A DNA stretch of 64,000 bases, from assembly GCF_000019085.1 (NCBI RefSeq), contig NC_010321.1, forward strand, positions 2,119,001 through 2,183,000, read 5' to 3'. Position 1 is the stretch's first letter. Each line of letters opens with the position of its first letter. Under the pieces are notes generated by a model, which worked only from the letters and a program-made list of their open reading frames with translations, was not told the DNA's origin and made no database searches. Made by a program: the position numbers and the translations under genes. Positions 18,174-26,675 of the stretch are shown piece by piece. This stretch comes from Thermoanaerobacter pseudethanolicus ATCC 33223. Lineage in GTDB: Bacteria > Bacillota > Thermoanaerobacteria > Thermoanaerobacterales > Thermoanaerobacteraceae.

Positions 18174-20921
18174 TTACACATTTAACTCTGCTACTCTATC
18201 TTTTATAATATCATATATCAGCCTTATTTCTGATGTAGGAATTTCAATTTTGTACATCTCTTCTATGACACTAAAAGAAGATTTAACGAAATTTATGAAC
18301 TGTCTATGACACTGTTCAAACTCTTCTAAACTACTGTAAAACACAATGGGCTCTTTCATTACTAATCTTTCAATCATTACACTAACGTGTATATATAAGC
18401 TTATTTTTAAATCATTTGAAAGCCTCACACCAATGAATCTTTCTAAATCGGAAATAGCTTTTTCAACTTGAGCAATTATTTTATCAGGATTTAATATTGT
18501 CAAATGATGTAACACATTTTGCAAAGAAAAAAGTCTGACTATCGTTTGATTGATTCGCTGAATTTTTTCAGCATCCGCAACCCCTCTTAAAACTTTACTC
18601 AATAGTACATCGCCCTTTCCAGCAATCAAATCTTCTAACGACAAATAAGGTATTTCTTTTATGCCAGGATCTGCTGTACCAATAATTAATTTAACATTAA
18701 AGTCTTTAAATATCTCGTCTTTTACACCATTACCTTTAAGTCTATTATAATCGTACGCAATTATTTCAATATCTTCATTTACAAAGCATTCTTTTAAAAG
18801 TTCTTTTATTTTTACAGCAGTTCCTATTCCCGTTATACAAGTAGCAATAATAGCATTTCTTTTATTTTTTTGCGACTTAATGAGTTTATAACTACTGCTA
18901 TTTCTTTGGATTGATTCTGTAACAATTTGTTCTATAGGCTGATTTTGCATTATCTTGTTGCCAACGTCTAAAGCCAATTGAGTAGTAATATTATTAATAA
19001 TTGCTATGTCTCCCTCGACAATGTCAGTCAAAGACTTGTATATCTCCTCTAAAGAACCCATATCAACCAATATAATGATTCCTTTGGAGGTATCTATATT
19101 CTTTAAATAATCTTGAACTTTTAGCATAATTTCCTGTGTTGACATCTCAATTGGCATATCAAAAGCTTCAAAAACAAACTGTCCCAAAAGCCTATTGGCG
19201 ACGCTGGCTATGCTACTGGCAGTTGAATAACCATGGGCTATTATTATAGAATTTATGAGATTTGTATTGTCACTTTTATTTAAACTTTTAATATAAAGCG
19301 TAAAATAAATTACAGCTATTTGGTTGAGCTTGACGTCCAGGTTAACTTCAATAAGTTCTACCATTTTATTAGCTATTATAAACTCTTTGGGAAAAACATT
19401 TTTCAAAACTCTGTATACCATTTTTATATTCTCAGAATACTTCTCGTAAGTTACATCGCTTAATAAATAATTAATAAAATGCGTCAATACTAAAACTGAA
19501 TTACCATAATATTTAATCCCATACATATTTTGTATTATATTTAACACATTCTCCACTACGCTTTTGATAGCATTGAAAACTATCGAATCTATATAAGTAT
19601 TGTCATTTTTAAAAATTATTTTATCTGTAAATTCATTCAAATAAATTAAAGCGTCTTTTTTAAAAGTATCCTCACTTATTTCTTTGCTGCTATATCTCTC
19701 AAATAGTTCAAATAGCTTGTTCACTACCTCATAAACCTCTCTATCGTCTCCTTTATCCCATGTTAAATCTTCATCTTTCCTATTGTGAGAAATTAACATG
19801 CCGTTAAAGTGAAAATTACTTTTTATTATATCTAAATCAGCCTGCATTTCTCTCGGCAGGTCATATAGATGGATTCGCAATATATTTGTCTTCTCTCTTA
19901 TGACATGGTTATAGGCTTGAGCACAGCTGTATTTTATGACATTCATAAGCTGGCCAATGTTGCCGGATATTTTGGTCTTAAGAAGAACATTCAATACTTG
20001 CTTGCTTATTAAAATATCCATTCCCAGATTTTTTGCCTCATTTTTGTAAAAGTTATAGATAAGTTGTAACCTTTCATGTAAAGGTCTGTCATAAAGGGAA
20101 GGAATATTTACAACTAATGGGATTCTTCTTAAAAAAGTCTTTGTAAGAGTTTGCTCAGGGTCTTCTGTTGTAGCAAAAATAAACCTCACTTTCGCCGTTC
20201 TCCAATTGCCTGTCTCACCAAGCCTTCTAAATATTCCCTTGTCCAAAAATAGAAACAGTTTTTCCTGCCCTTCTGGCGGCAATCTGTGAACTTCATCCAA
20301 AAACAAATATCCTCCATCCGCTTCTTCTAAAAGGCCGGGTTTATCTTTATCAGCACCTGTAAATGCTCCTTTTACATAGCCAAAAAGGTTTGCGGAAAGT
20401 AGTTCAGGATTGTTAGCATACTCAGCGCAATTAAATATCACATATGGAGCATTTTCATCTATGGCATTGATCGATTTTGCATATTCGTAAATAAGTTGAG
20501 CAATGAAGCTTTTACCTACTCCTGTATTTCCAATAAGTAAAATAGGTAGTCCATTGGGAGGATAGGAAGCAGCAGATTTGCATAATTTCACTTGTGTTTT
20601 AAGACTGCCGTTATATCCTATAAGCTTTGTAAAAGGGTCATCGTTTGAAACCTTTACAGTTGAATCCAAAGTTTTAGCCGTTTCTTTGAATTCTTTTGCC
20701 TTCTTTTCATAAACTTCTTTGTCTAAAAAATAGACAGGCCTTGTGTTTATTTTTATTATTTTGCCCTCTTTATAAAGTTCATTTAATAAATGGCTTGCCA
20801 CATTCCTTCTTAAATTCAATTTTTTTGCAATTTCTTGGGCAGTCAATCCCTTCTTTTCTTTAATATTTATATCTTTTGACAAATCCTTTATCAAATTAAA
20901 TACTCTTTCTTTGTTTGTCAA
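18174..20921 (-). CDS. LevR-type sigma-54-dependent activator with PRD and PTS-like domains (module 1)
   Basis: This 915-residue regulator has, in order: a winged-helix N-terminus (LTAQEIAKKLNLRRNVASHLL, residues 25-45); an AAA+ domain at about 100-340 with Walker A GNTGVGKS, the sigma-54 contact loop GAFTGAD and Walker B GGYLFLDEVHRLP; PRD1 at about 450-560; an EIIA-Man-like domain (IIIAHGYSTASSIASVANRLL); an EIIB-Gat-like domain (ATCITGIGTA); and C-terminal PRD2. This is the LevR/DgaR/ManR architecture. In the family, PTS-dependent phosphorylation of the PRDs switches activity. Start is TTG 20921 with GGGGAG 7 bases ahead. It should drive the sigma-54 promoter directly downstream. Confidence 0.93.
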   Translation of the reverse strand: MTNKERVFNLIKDLSKDINIKEKKGLTAQEIAKKLNLRRNVASHLLNELYKEGKIIKINTRPVYFLDKEVYEKKAKEFKETAKTLDSTVKVSNDDPFTKLIGYNGSLKTQVKLCKSAASYPPNGLPILLIGNTGVGKSFIAQLIYEYAKSINAIDENAPYVIFNCAEYANNPELLSANLFGYVKGAFTGADKDKPGLLEEADGGYLFLDEVHRLPPEGQEKLFLFLDKGIFRRLGETGNWRTAKVRFIFATTEDPEQTLTKTFLRRIPLVVNIPSLYDRPLHERLQLIYNFYKNEAKNLGMDILISKQVLNVLLKTKISGNIGQLMNVIKYSCAQAYNHVIREKTNILRIHLYDLPREMQADLDIIKSNFHFNGMLISHNRKDEDLTWDKGDDREVYEVVNKLFELFERYSSKEISEDTFKKDALIYLNEFTDKIIFKNDNTYIDSIVFNAIKSVVENVLNIIQNMYGIKYYGNSVLVLTHFINYLLSDVTYEKYSENIKMVYRVLKNVFPKEFIIANKMVELIEVNLDVKLNQIAVIYFTLYIKSLNKSDNTNLINSIIIAHGYSTASSIASVANRLLGQFVFEAFDMPIEMSTQEIMLKVQDYLKNIDTSKGIIILVDMGSLEEIYKSLTDIVEGDIAIINNITTQLALDVGNKIMQNQPIEQIVTESIQRNSSSYKLIKSQKNKRNAIIATCITGIGTAVKIKELLKECFVNEDIEIIAYDYNRLKGNGVKDEIFKDFNVKLIIGTADPGIKEIPYLSLEDLIAGKGDVLLSKVLRGVADAEKIQRINQTIVRLFSLQNVLHHLTILNPDKIIAQVEKAISDLERFIGVRLSNDLKISLYIHVSVMIERLVMKEPIVFYSSLEEFEQCHRQFINFVKSSFSVIEEMYKIEIPTSEIRLIYDIIKDRVAELNV

Positions 20922-21010
20922 GGATGATCTCCCCTTTAAGGCGAATTAGTAAACTATCGCACACCTCCATACTGTATTTATAAAAAGTATACCACAGAAA
21001 AGTAAAAATT

Positions 21011-21054
21011 TTTAGAGGAAAGTTAAGCTAGTTTGTAAATCAGACTTTCTCTAA
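21011..21054 (-). terminator. Probable terminator between the MFS gene and the module 1 activator
   Basis: TTTAGAG.AAAGT pairs with ACTTT.CTCTAAA around a 20-base loop, followed by AAAATTTTTAC on the minus strand. It overlaps the MFS stop codon at 21040. Confidence 0.45.
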
Positions 21055-22200
21055 ATCATCAGTTGTTTCTGTTTTCGCTAAAATTAAAGACATAAATACG
21101 ACTAAAATCATAAATATCAATATAGCTGAAAATCCAATAAAAACTCCAAAAATGTCGTTTAATCTTCCAATTAAAAAATTTGCCAACATATTTATTGTTG
21201 AACTTATTGTCAAAATAATGGCGATTATAATAGTTACATGTTGTTTAAATTCTTTCATGACTATAGCAATTGTCGTTGGGAAAATTATTGAATAAAAAAA
21301 TCCTGCTACTGAAATTAAAAATGCAAAATTTCTTCCGGCCATTCCAGATGCAATAAGTATTGAAGAAACCAAAGAAAATATAAACAAACTTTTTATATAA
21401 CCAATTCTTTCAACAATAAACCCCCCAACTAATCTGCCAAAAGTGAATGTCGCAAAGAAAAGCCCAAGATAGAGAGAACTTATTGTATTGTCCATTTTAT
21501 ATTGTGCGCTAAAAAATGTGACAGCCCAATTGCCTATGCCAAGTTCAGAGGCAACGTAAAATCCAAGCATACTTGCAAAAAGCCACATGCGTTTGTCACT
21601 TAGGATTTGTATGTAATCTATTTTATCTCTCGCAATGTGTTTTTCCTCTCCATGCATCTTAATCTCAAGTGCAGCTAACATTAGTATAAAAACTATTGCT
21701 CCAACAGTTAAATAAACTTGTTGCCACGAAAAATTGATATGTAACAGTTTTGCTGTCATATTTGGGGAAATAATAGCTCCAACTCCGTAAAAAAAGTGAA
21801 GCAAATTCATCATAAGTGCTTGGTTTACTATAAAAACTATTGAAGCAACTGCATTTATGCCAATCTCCAATAGTCCCATCCCCATGTTCATCACAAAAGC
21901 AAAAATAAGAAATACAATAAATTTACGAGCTGCAAAAATTCCAAGTATTCCGGCTATTATAAGGATTAGACCACTTATTAATACTGACTTACGGCCTATT
22001 TTATCGGCTAAAAATCCTCCTAGAAAAGTTGATAAAATAAATCCAAAACTTCCAGCTGACAAAAATAAGCCCATCATAGTATAGTCAACACCATAAAAAG
22101 TCTTGATATTTATTATCAGCGGTCCTTTGACATTTTCTACTATTCCTATTAACATCATTAAAAGGTAAATTATTGCAATTGTATACGCGTTTTTTCTCAA
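21040..22200 (-). CDS. MFS transporter, module 2 (probable sugar-acid permease)
   Basis: This 386-residue protein has about 12 membrane segments and the MFS loop 2-3 motif GGFLADKIGRKSVLISG near residue 63. The counterpart in the second half is GGFIVERIGYIKSLF. The start is taken as TTG 22200, 8 bases after a GGGGAGG SD; the adjacent TTG 22203 is also possible, and the in-frame GTG at 22236 precedes the SD. It follows the aldolase and galactonate-dehydratase homologue, suggesting uptake of an unphosphorylated sugar acid alongside the PTS. The SD lies in the 3' arm of a 10-bp stem. Confidence 0.85.
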   Translation of the reverse strand: MRKNAYTIAIIYLLMMLIGIVENVKGPLIINIKTFYGVDYTMMGLFLSAGSFGFILSTFLGGFLADKIGRKSVLISGLILIIAGILGIFAARKFIVFLIFAFVMNMGMGLLEIGINAVASIVFIVNQALMMNLLHFFYGVGAIISPNMTAKLLHINFSWQQVYLTVGAIVFILMLAALEIKMHGEEKHIARDKIDYIQILSDKRMWLFASMLGFYVASELGIGNWAVTFFSAQYKMDNTISSLYLGLFFATFTFGRLVGGFIVERIGYIKSLFIFSLVSSILIASGMAGRNFAFLISVAGFFYSIIFPTTIAIVMKEFKQHVTIIIAIILTISSTINMLANFLIGRLNDIFGVFIGFSAILIFMILVVFMSLILAKTETTDDLEKV

Positions 22201-22208
22201 CAAAATAT

Positions 22209-22259
22209 CCTCCCCTGTCTTGTTTATCCTGCACATTAATTATACAGAAACAGGGGAGG
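22209..22259 (-). promoter_or_regulatory. Hairpin that sequesters the SD of the MFS gene
   Basis: On the minus strand CCTCCCCTGT (22250-22259) is perfectly complementary to ACAGGGGAGG (22209-22218) across 31 bases. The second arm is the SD of the transporter gene, so pairing would hide it. There is no T run after the stem. A TATAAT also lies in the loop. Confidence 0.5.
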
Positions 22260-22273
22260 AAAAACAAATTTGG

Positions 22274-22921
22274 TTATTTACCATTAACTTCTTTAAACGC
22301 ATTTACGAATGCTGCAGCTCTCTTTGTTATTTCATCAAACTTTCCTTCCTCGACAAGCTTATTATTTACAAGCTCACTGCCTATTCCTACAGAACATGCT
22401 CCAGCTTTTATAAAATCTTTAAAATTGTCAAGATTTACTGCCCCAACTGCCATCATTTCTATTTGCGATAAAGGTCCTTTTAACTGTTTTATATAGTTTG
22501 GCCCAAAGACTCCAGCAGGAAACACTTTAACAATCTGCGCTCCATTTTCCCACGCTGTTACTGCTTCTGTAGGTGTCGAAATGCCCGGAACAGGTAGTAC
22601 ATTGTACCTTTGGCATATTTTTATCATTTCTAGATTTAAAGAAGGTGATAATATAAATGATGCTCCTGACAGTATAGCAATTCTCGCAGTTTCAGCATCT
22701 AAGACAGTACCTGCACCTACTAATACCTGATCACTATATTTTTCAACAAGTTTTTCTATCATCTTAGCAGCACCAGGGGTATTAAATGCAACTTCAATAG
22801 CTTTTATTCCCCCTGCAATCAGTGAATCTGCAATTCTATATAATGAATCAACGGATGTACCCCTTACAATTGCACAAATTCCTACTTCCTTAATCTTATT
22901 TAATACCTCATAGCTTTTCAT
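22274..22921 (-). CDS. KDPG/KDPGal-type aldolase, module 2
   Basis: This 215-residue class I aldolase has the family Glu in AIEVAFNTPGA near residue 43, GAGTVLDAETARIA near 70 and the Schiff-base Lys in IVKVFPAGVFGPNYI near residue 130. Start ATG 22921 is preferred over ATG 22927, which lies against the AGGAGGG SD. Next to a galactonate-dehydratase homologue it may act on 2-keto-3-deoxy-6-phosphogalactonate, as DgoA does. Its paralogue in module 1 differs in the region after the Schiff-base Lys (AVGAVNLDN here, VTGGINKNN there), so the two may differ in stereochemistry. Confidence 0.88.
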   Translation of the reverse strand: MKSYEVLNKIKEVGICAIVRGTSVDSLYRIADSLIAGGIKAIEVAFNTPGAAKMIEKLVEKYSDQVLVGAGTVLDAETARIAILSGASFILSPSLNLEMIKICQRYNVLPVPGISTPTEAVTAWENGAQIVKVFPAGVFGPNYIKQLKGPLSQIEMMAVGAVNLDNFKDFIKAGACSVGIGSELVNNKLVEEGKFDEITKRAAAFVNAFKEVNGK

Positions 22922-22940
22922 AATCATTCCCTCCTAAAAA

Positions 22941-23903
22941 TTATTCGCCATTAACTATGTGTGCGCCTTGCTTTTTATTTAACACTAGTACAACATTTTT
23001 TGCAGCCACAATTCCCATATTAGTAATGGCCTCACATGTGTATCCTCCAATATGGGATGTTATTACAACATTGTCAAGCTGAAGAAGTGGGCTATTAATG
23101 GGTGGCTCTTGTTCCATAACGTCAAGTGCAGCCCCTGCTATTTTCTTATTCGCTAAAGCATTGTATAGTGCGCGTTCATCTACAATACCACCTCTTGATG
23201 TATTTATCAAGAAAGCAGTTGGTTTCATCATGCCAAGTTCTCTTTCGCCAATAAGACCTTTTGTCTCCGGTGTCAATGGAACATGGATAGTTACAATATC
23301 TGACTGCTTCAAAAGTTCCTCAAATGAGCAATAAGTTACTCCATATTCTTCTGAAAATTTTAGATCTGGATAAACATCATAGCAAAGTACATTCATATCA
23401 AAACCCTTAGCTCTCTTTGCAACACCTTTCCCTATCTTTCCTAAGCCAATTATGCCCAGAGTCTTTCCGTAGATTTCAGTACCCATTATTCTCTTCCATC
23501 CGCCAGATTTCACAATTCTATCTACAGCAAGTAAATTCCTTGCAAGCACGAGCATGAGCCCAATTACCAAATCAGCCACGGAGTTATTATTAGCGTTTGG
23601 AGTATTTGTTACAACAATTCCTTTTTTCTTTGCAGCATTCAAATCAACATTATCATATCCAACCCCGTATCGAGAAATAACCTTCAACTTCTTGCCTGCA
23701 TTAATTACATCTTCAGTTACTTTATCGTTACCTACTATCAGTGCATCAGCATCTTTCACTAAAGGTATAAGTTCTTCTGCACTTAAAGGCCTATCAGCAG
23801 GAATCTTAACCACTTCACAGTCATTCCCTTTTAATATATTGAACGGCTCATCACTGCTCTCACCAAACGATCTAGCAGTAATCACAACTTTATACTTCGG
23901 CAT
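22941..23903 (-). CDS. D-isomer-specific 2-hydroxyacid dehydrogenase, module 2 copy a
   Basis: This 320-residue enzyme has the dinucleotide loop GIIGLGKIGKGVAKRAKGFD near residue 149. The catalytic Arg is in NTSRGGIVD, the Glu in VMEQEPP and the His in ITSHIGGYT. The N-terminus (VVITARSFGESSDEPFNIL) matches the module 1 enzyme at 13973 closely. It lies 19 bases upstream of the aldolase and shares its transcript. No ACT domain is present, so it is not a classical serine-pathway enzyme. It probably interconverts a 2-keto and a 2-hydroxy sugar acid; direction and substrate are not decided by sequence. Confidence 0.88.
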   Translation of the reverse strand: MPKYKVVITARSFGESSDEPFNILKGNDCEVVKIPADRPLSAEELIPLVKDADALIVGNDKVTEDVINAGKKLKVISRYGVGYDNVDLNAAKKKGIVVTNTPNANNNSVADLVIGLMLVLARNLLAVDRIVKSGGWKRIMGTEIYGKTLGIIGLGKIGKGVAKRAKGFDMNVLCYDVYPDLKFSEEYGVTYCSFEELLKQSDIVTIHVPLTPETKGLIGERELGMMKPTAFLINTSRGGIVDERALYNALANKKIAGAALDVMEQEPPINSPLLQLDNVVITSHIGGYTCEAITNMGIVAAKNVVLVLNKKQGAHIVNGE

Positions 23904-23948
23904 TGTATCACCCCTTGAAAATCCAATGTTATTTACTGCTTAATAATA

Positions 23949-25094
23949 TTACCACTCAGCTACCGTTCCATCGTAATTCCTCCATTTTGGATTAGTCCAA
24001 TGTAATCCTTCCATATCAACTTTTTTGACTAATTCTTCATCGATTTCAATACCTAGTCCTGGGCCCGTTGGAATATCAACAAAGCCATCCTTATACGCAA
24101 AGATTTCTTTATTCTTTACAAAATCAAGTAAATCAAAACCTTGATTATAGTGTATGCCTAAACTTTGTTCTTGTATAAACACATTAGGTGTACAGATATC
24201 TAATTGTAATGTAGCAGCAAGTGCAATTGGACCATACGGAGCATGTGGAGCTACAGCTACATCAAACGCTTCTGCCATAGCAGATATTTTTTTAGCTTCA
24301 AGAATACCCCCTGTTAATGCTACATCGGGTTGAATTATATCTACAACACCGCTTTTTAATACATCTTTGAATCCCCACCTAGTATATAATCTTTCACCTG
24401 TGGCAATAGGTATGGATGTATGACTAGCTATTTCTTTTAGTGCTTCATTGTTTTCAGGTAATACAGGTTCTTCTATAAACATCGGCCTGTATTTTTCCAA
24501 TTCTTTAGCTAAAACTTTAGCCATTGCCTTATGAACACGTCCGTGGAAATCTATCCCTATCTCCATTTCATAACCAATAGCATCTCTTATTGATGCCACT
24601 CTTTCAATAACAGCTTCAATTTTTTTATATGAATCAATATAATGAAGTTCCTCTGTGGCGTTCATTTTTATTGCCTTGAAACCTTTATTCTTCCTATCCA
24701 AAGCTGCTTCCACTACATCTGAGGGTCTATCTCCACCAATCCATGAGTAAACCATTATTTTGTCTCTTGCTTTTCCGCCCAAAAATTCATATACTGGCAT
24801 ATTATAATATTTGCCTTTTATGTCCCATAATGCCATTTCTATGCCTGATAAAATTGTCATATTTATAGGACCGCCTCTAAAAAAGGACCTATATATTACT
24901 TGCCACATATCCTCAATTTGTCTCGGGTCTTTATCAATAAGATACTCTCCCATTTCATATGCGCCTGCAACAACTGTTTCTGTTTTAGTACCCGAAATCA
25001 ATTCACCCCATCCACTAATCCCTTCATCTGTATCTATCTTTAAAAATATCCATCTTGGTTTTACCTTATATACCTTTAATGATGTAATCTTCAT
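23949..25094 (-). CDS. Enolase-superfamily sugar-acid dehydratase, galactonate dehydratase (DgoD) type
   Basis: This 381-residue enzyme matches the remembered DgoD sequence along its length: PRWIFLKIDTDEGISGWGE near residue 14, RGGPINM near 79, SWIGGDRPSDV near 124, the metal ligands in IGIDFHGRV, FIEEPVLPEN and TGERL, the catalytic His in APHAPYGPIALAA, and the C-terminal WRNYDGTVAEW. DgoD dehydrates D-galactonate to 2-keto-3-deoxygalactonate. ATG 25094 is chosen because the SD AGGAGGGGAG lies 9 bases ahead; the upstream ATG precedes that SD. No 2-keto-3-deoxygalactonate kinase is nearby, so the product may arrive already phosphorylated. Confidence 0.9.
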   Translation of the reverse strand: MKITSLKVYKVKPRWIFLKIDTDEGISGWGELISGTKTETVVAGAYEMGEYLIDKDPRQIEDMWQVIYRSFFRGGPINMTILSGIEMALWDIKGKYYNMPVYEFLGGKARDKIMVYSWIGGDRPSDVVEAALDRKNKGFKAIKMNATEELHYIDSYKKIEAVIERVASIRDAIGYEMEIGIDFHGRVHKAMAKVLAKELEKYRPMFIEEPVLPENNEALKEIASHTSIPIATGERLYTRWGFKDVLKSGVVDIIQPDVALTGGILEAKKISAMAEAFDVAVAPHAPYGPIALAATLQLDICTPNVFIQEQSLGIHYNQGFDLLDFVKNKEIFAYKDGFVDIPTGPGLGIEIDEELVKKVDMEGLHWTNPKWRNYDGTVAEW

Positions 25095-25185
25095 CTTTAT
25101 TTCTCCCCTCCTCATTTTAATGTCTTACTTGTGTTGAACCTTTTTTACTTTCAGCTTCTTATAATCTAAGGAATGTTTTATTACC

Positions 25186-26355
25186 TTACCACGAACACCA
25201 AATCTCTTGATTTCTATATATACACGTTTCTGAAAATCCATATATCTCTGCTTTTGTTAATTTACCATTACATACATCTATTATCTCTTGTAAAAGCATT
25301 TCACCACATTCTTTAATGTCTTTTTTACCTTCAATTATATCCGAAACATCTAAATCAATATTATCCGACATGTTTTCATACGTTTGTTTATTTCCCGTTA
25401 TTTTAATTAAAGGTATAATAGGATTACCAATAGGGGTACCTCTCCCTGTGGTAAATACACATATCTGCGCTCCTCCAGCTACCATCCCCGTAACAGATTC
25501 AATATCATAACCTGGTGTATCCATTATAATGAGACCTTTTTCTTTCGGAATTTCTCCATAACGTACAACTTCATTAATAATACTTGTTCCACCTTTCATA
25601 ATCGAACCTAATGATTTTTCTTCTAAAGTACTCAATCCTCCTTTAATATTTCCCGGTGAAGGATTCGCGCCCCTAACATCTATTCCTAATCTAATAAACT
25701 CGTTTTCTAAATTTTTAACTATTGTTAATAAGTTATTCCTAACTTTTTCATTTTTTGCTCTTCTGGCTAATATATGTTCCGCTCCAATGAATTCTGTAGT
25801 CTCACCCAAAAATACTGTAGCCCCTTCTTTTATTAAAATATCACTGCAATATCCTAATGTTGGATTAGCAGCTATTCCAGAAGTAGCATCAGAGCCTCCA
25901 CAATTAGTTGCTAATGTTATATTAGAAATGTCAACTTCTTCACGCTCTATTTTTGACATCTCTTCTACCATTTTTCGTGCTAATTTAATTCCCTTCTGTA
26001 TGGTTTTTAGTGTTCCTCCCTCTCTTTGTATACTTATGACTTCTACTGGTTTATTACTCCTTTTTTTAACTTCTTCATATAAATCATAAGCTTGAATAGT
26101 TTCACATCCCAATCCAACTATAATAGTTCCATATACGTTAGGATTTAAAGCCAACCCTATTAAAGTCCTGTGCATAAGCTCCACGCTACTTCCAATTTGT
26201 CCGCATCCCTTTGGATTAGTTATATATGTCGTACCTTGAACTTGTTCTGATATTAATCTCGCTGTTTCATTTGCACATCCTACAGAAGGCAAAATTAAAA
26301 CTTTATTTCTTATTCCATATTTACCATCTGGTCTTTTGTATGCCTTAATTTTCAT
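25186..26355 (-). CDS. Altronate/galactarate dehydratase-type large subunit (UxaA C-terminal domain)
   Basis: This 389-residue protein corresponds to the catalytic C-terminal part of UxaA/GarD, a family of Fe-dependent dehydratases that also includes SuyB. It begins AYKRPDGKYGIRN and carries the conserved Cys motifs SVGCANETA, NPKGCGQIG, GLGCETIQ, ATNCGGSDATSG and the C-terminal FSETCIY. It overlaps the small-subunit gene by four bases (ATGA), so the two are translationally coupled. It should remove water from an aldonate or aldarate to give a 2-keto-3-deoxy acid; substrate is unknown. It supplies a second dehydratase in module 2 besides the DgoD homologue. Confidence 0.88.
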   Translation of the reverse strand: MKIKAYKRPDGKYGIRNKVLILPSVGCANETARLISEQVQGTTYITNPKGCGQIGSSVELMHRTLIGLALNPNVYGTIIVGLGCETIQAYDLYEEVKKRSNKPVEVISIQREGGTLKTIQKGIKLARKMVEEMSKIEREEVDISNITLATNCGGSDATSGIAANPTLGYCSDILIKEGATVFLGETTEFIGAEHILARRAKNEKVRNNLLTIVKNLENEFIRLGIDVRGANPSPGNIKGGLSTLEEKSLGSIMKGGTSIINEVVRYGEIPKEKGLIIMDTPGYDIESVTGMVAGGAQICVFTTGRGTPIGNPIIPLIKITGNKQTYENMSDNIDLDVSDIIEGKKDIKECGEMLLQEIIDVCNGKLTKAEIYGFSETCIYRNQEIWCSW

Positions 26356-26642
26356 TTCTTACCCCTCACGCTCTCTATATTATCTATATGAACACACTGG
26401 CCAATTTCTATAGATTTAATAGCTTTACCTATAACCTCCCCATATTTATAAACGTTATTTCCGGATTGAATAGGTACTACTGCGATTTTGTGGTATATTT
26501 CTATATCATCTAATGCAATTAGTCTATTAACTGTTTCATTATTATAGATAATATCTACAACATCACCCTTTTGAATCTGTGACAATGCTGTTGCAACACT
26601 ATCCGCTTTATTTAAAAGAATTGCTTTTTTTATACTAGGCAT
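26352..26642 (-). CDS. Altronate dehydratase-type small subunit (UxaA N-terminal SAF domain)
   Basis: This 96-residue protein matches the N-terminal SAF-like domain of UxaA: ALSQIQKGDVVDII, then VPIQSGNNVYKYGEVIGKA, which contains the typical YGxxIG pattern. In Escherichia coli this domain is fused to the catalytic part; here it is a separate gene, as in many thermophiles and in SuyA/SuyB. ATG 26642 follows GGGGGGAG. It ends inside the first codons of the large-subunit gene. Confidence 0.88.
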   Translation of the reverse strand: MPSIKKAILLNKADSVATALSQIQKGDVVDIIYNNETVNRLIALDDIEIYHKIAVVPIQSGNNVYKYGEVIGKAIKSIEIGQCVHIDNIESVRGKK

Positions 26643-26675
26643 TTAATATCTCCCCCCATTTACTTTAGCTTAACT

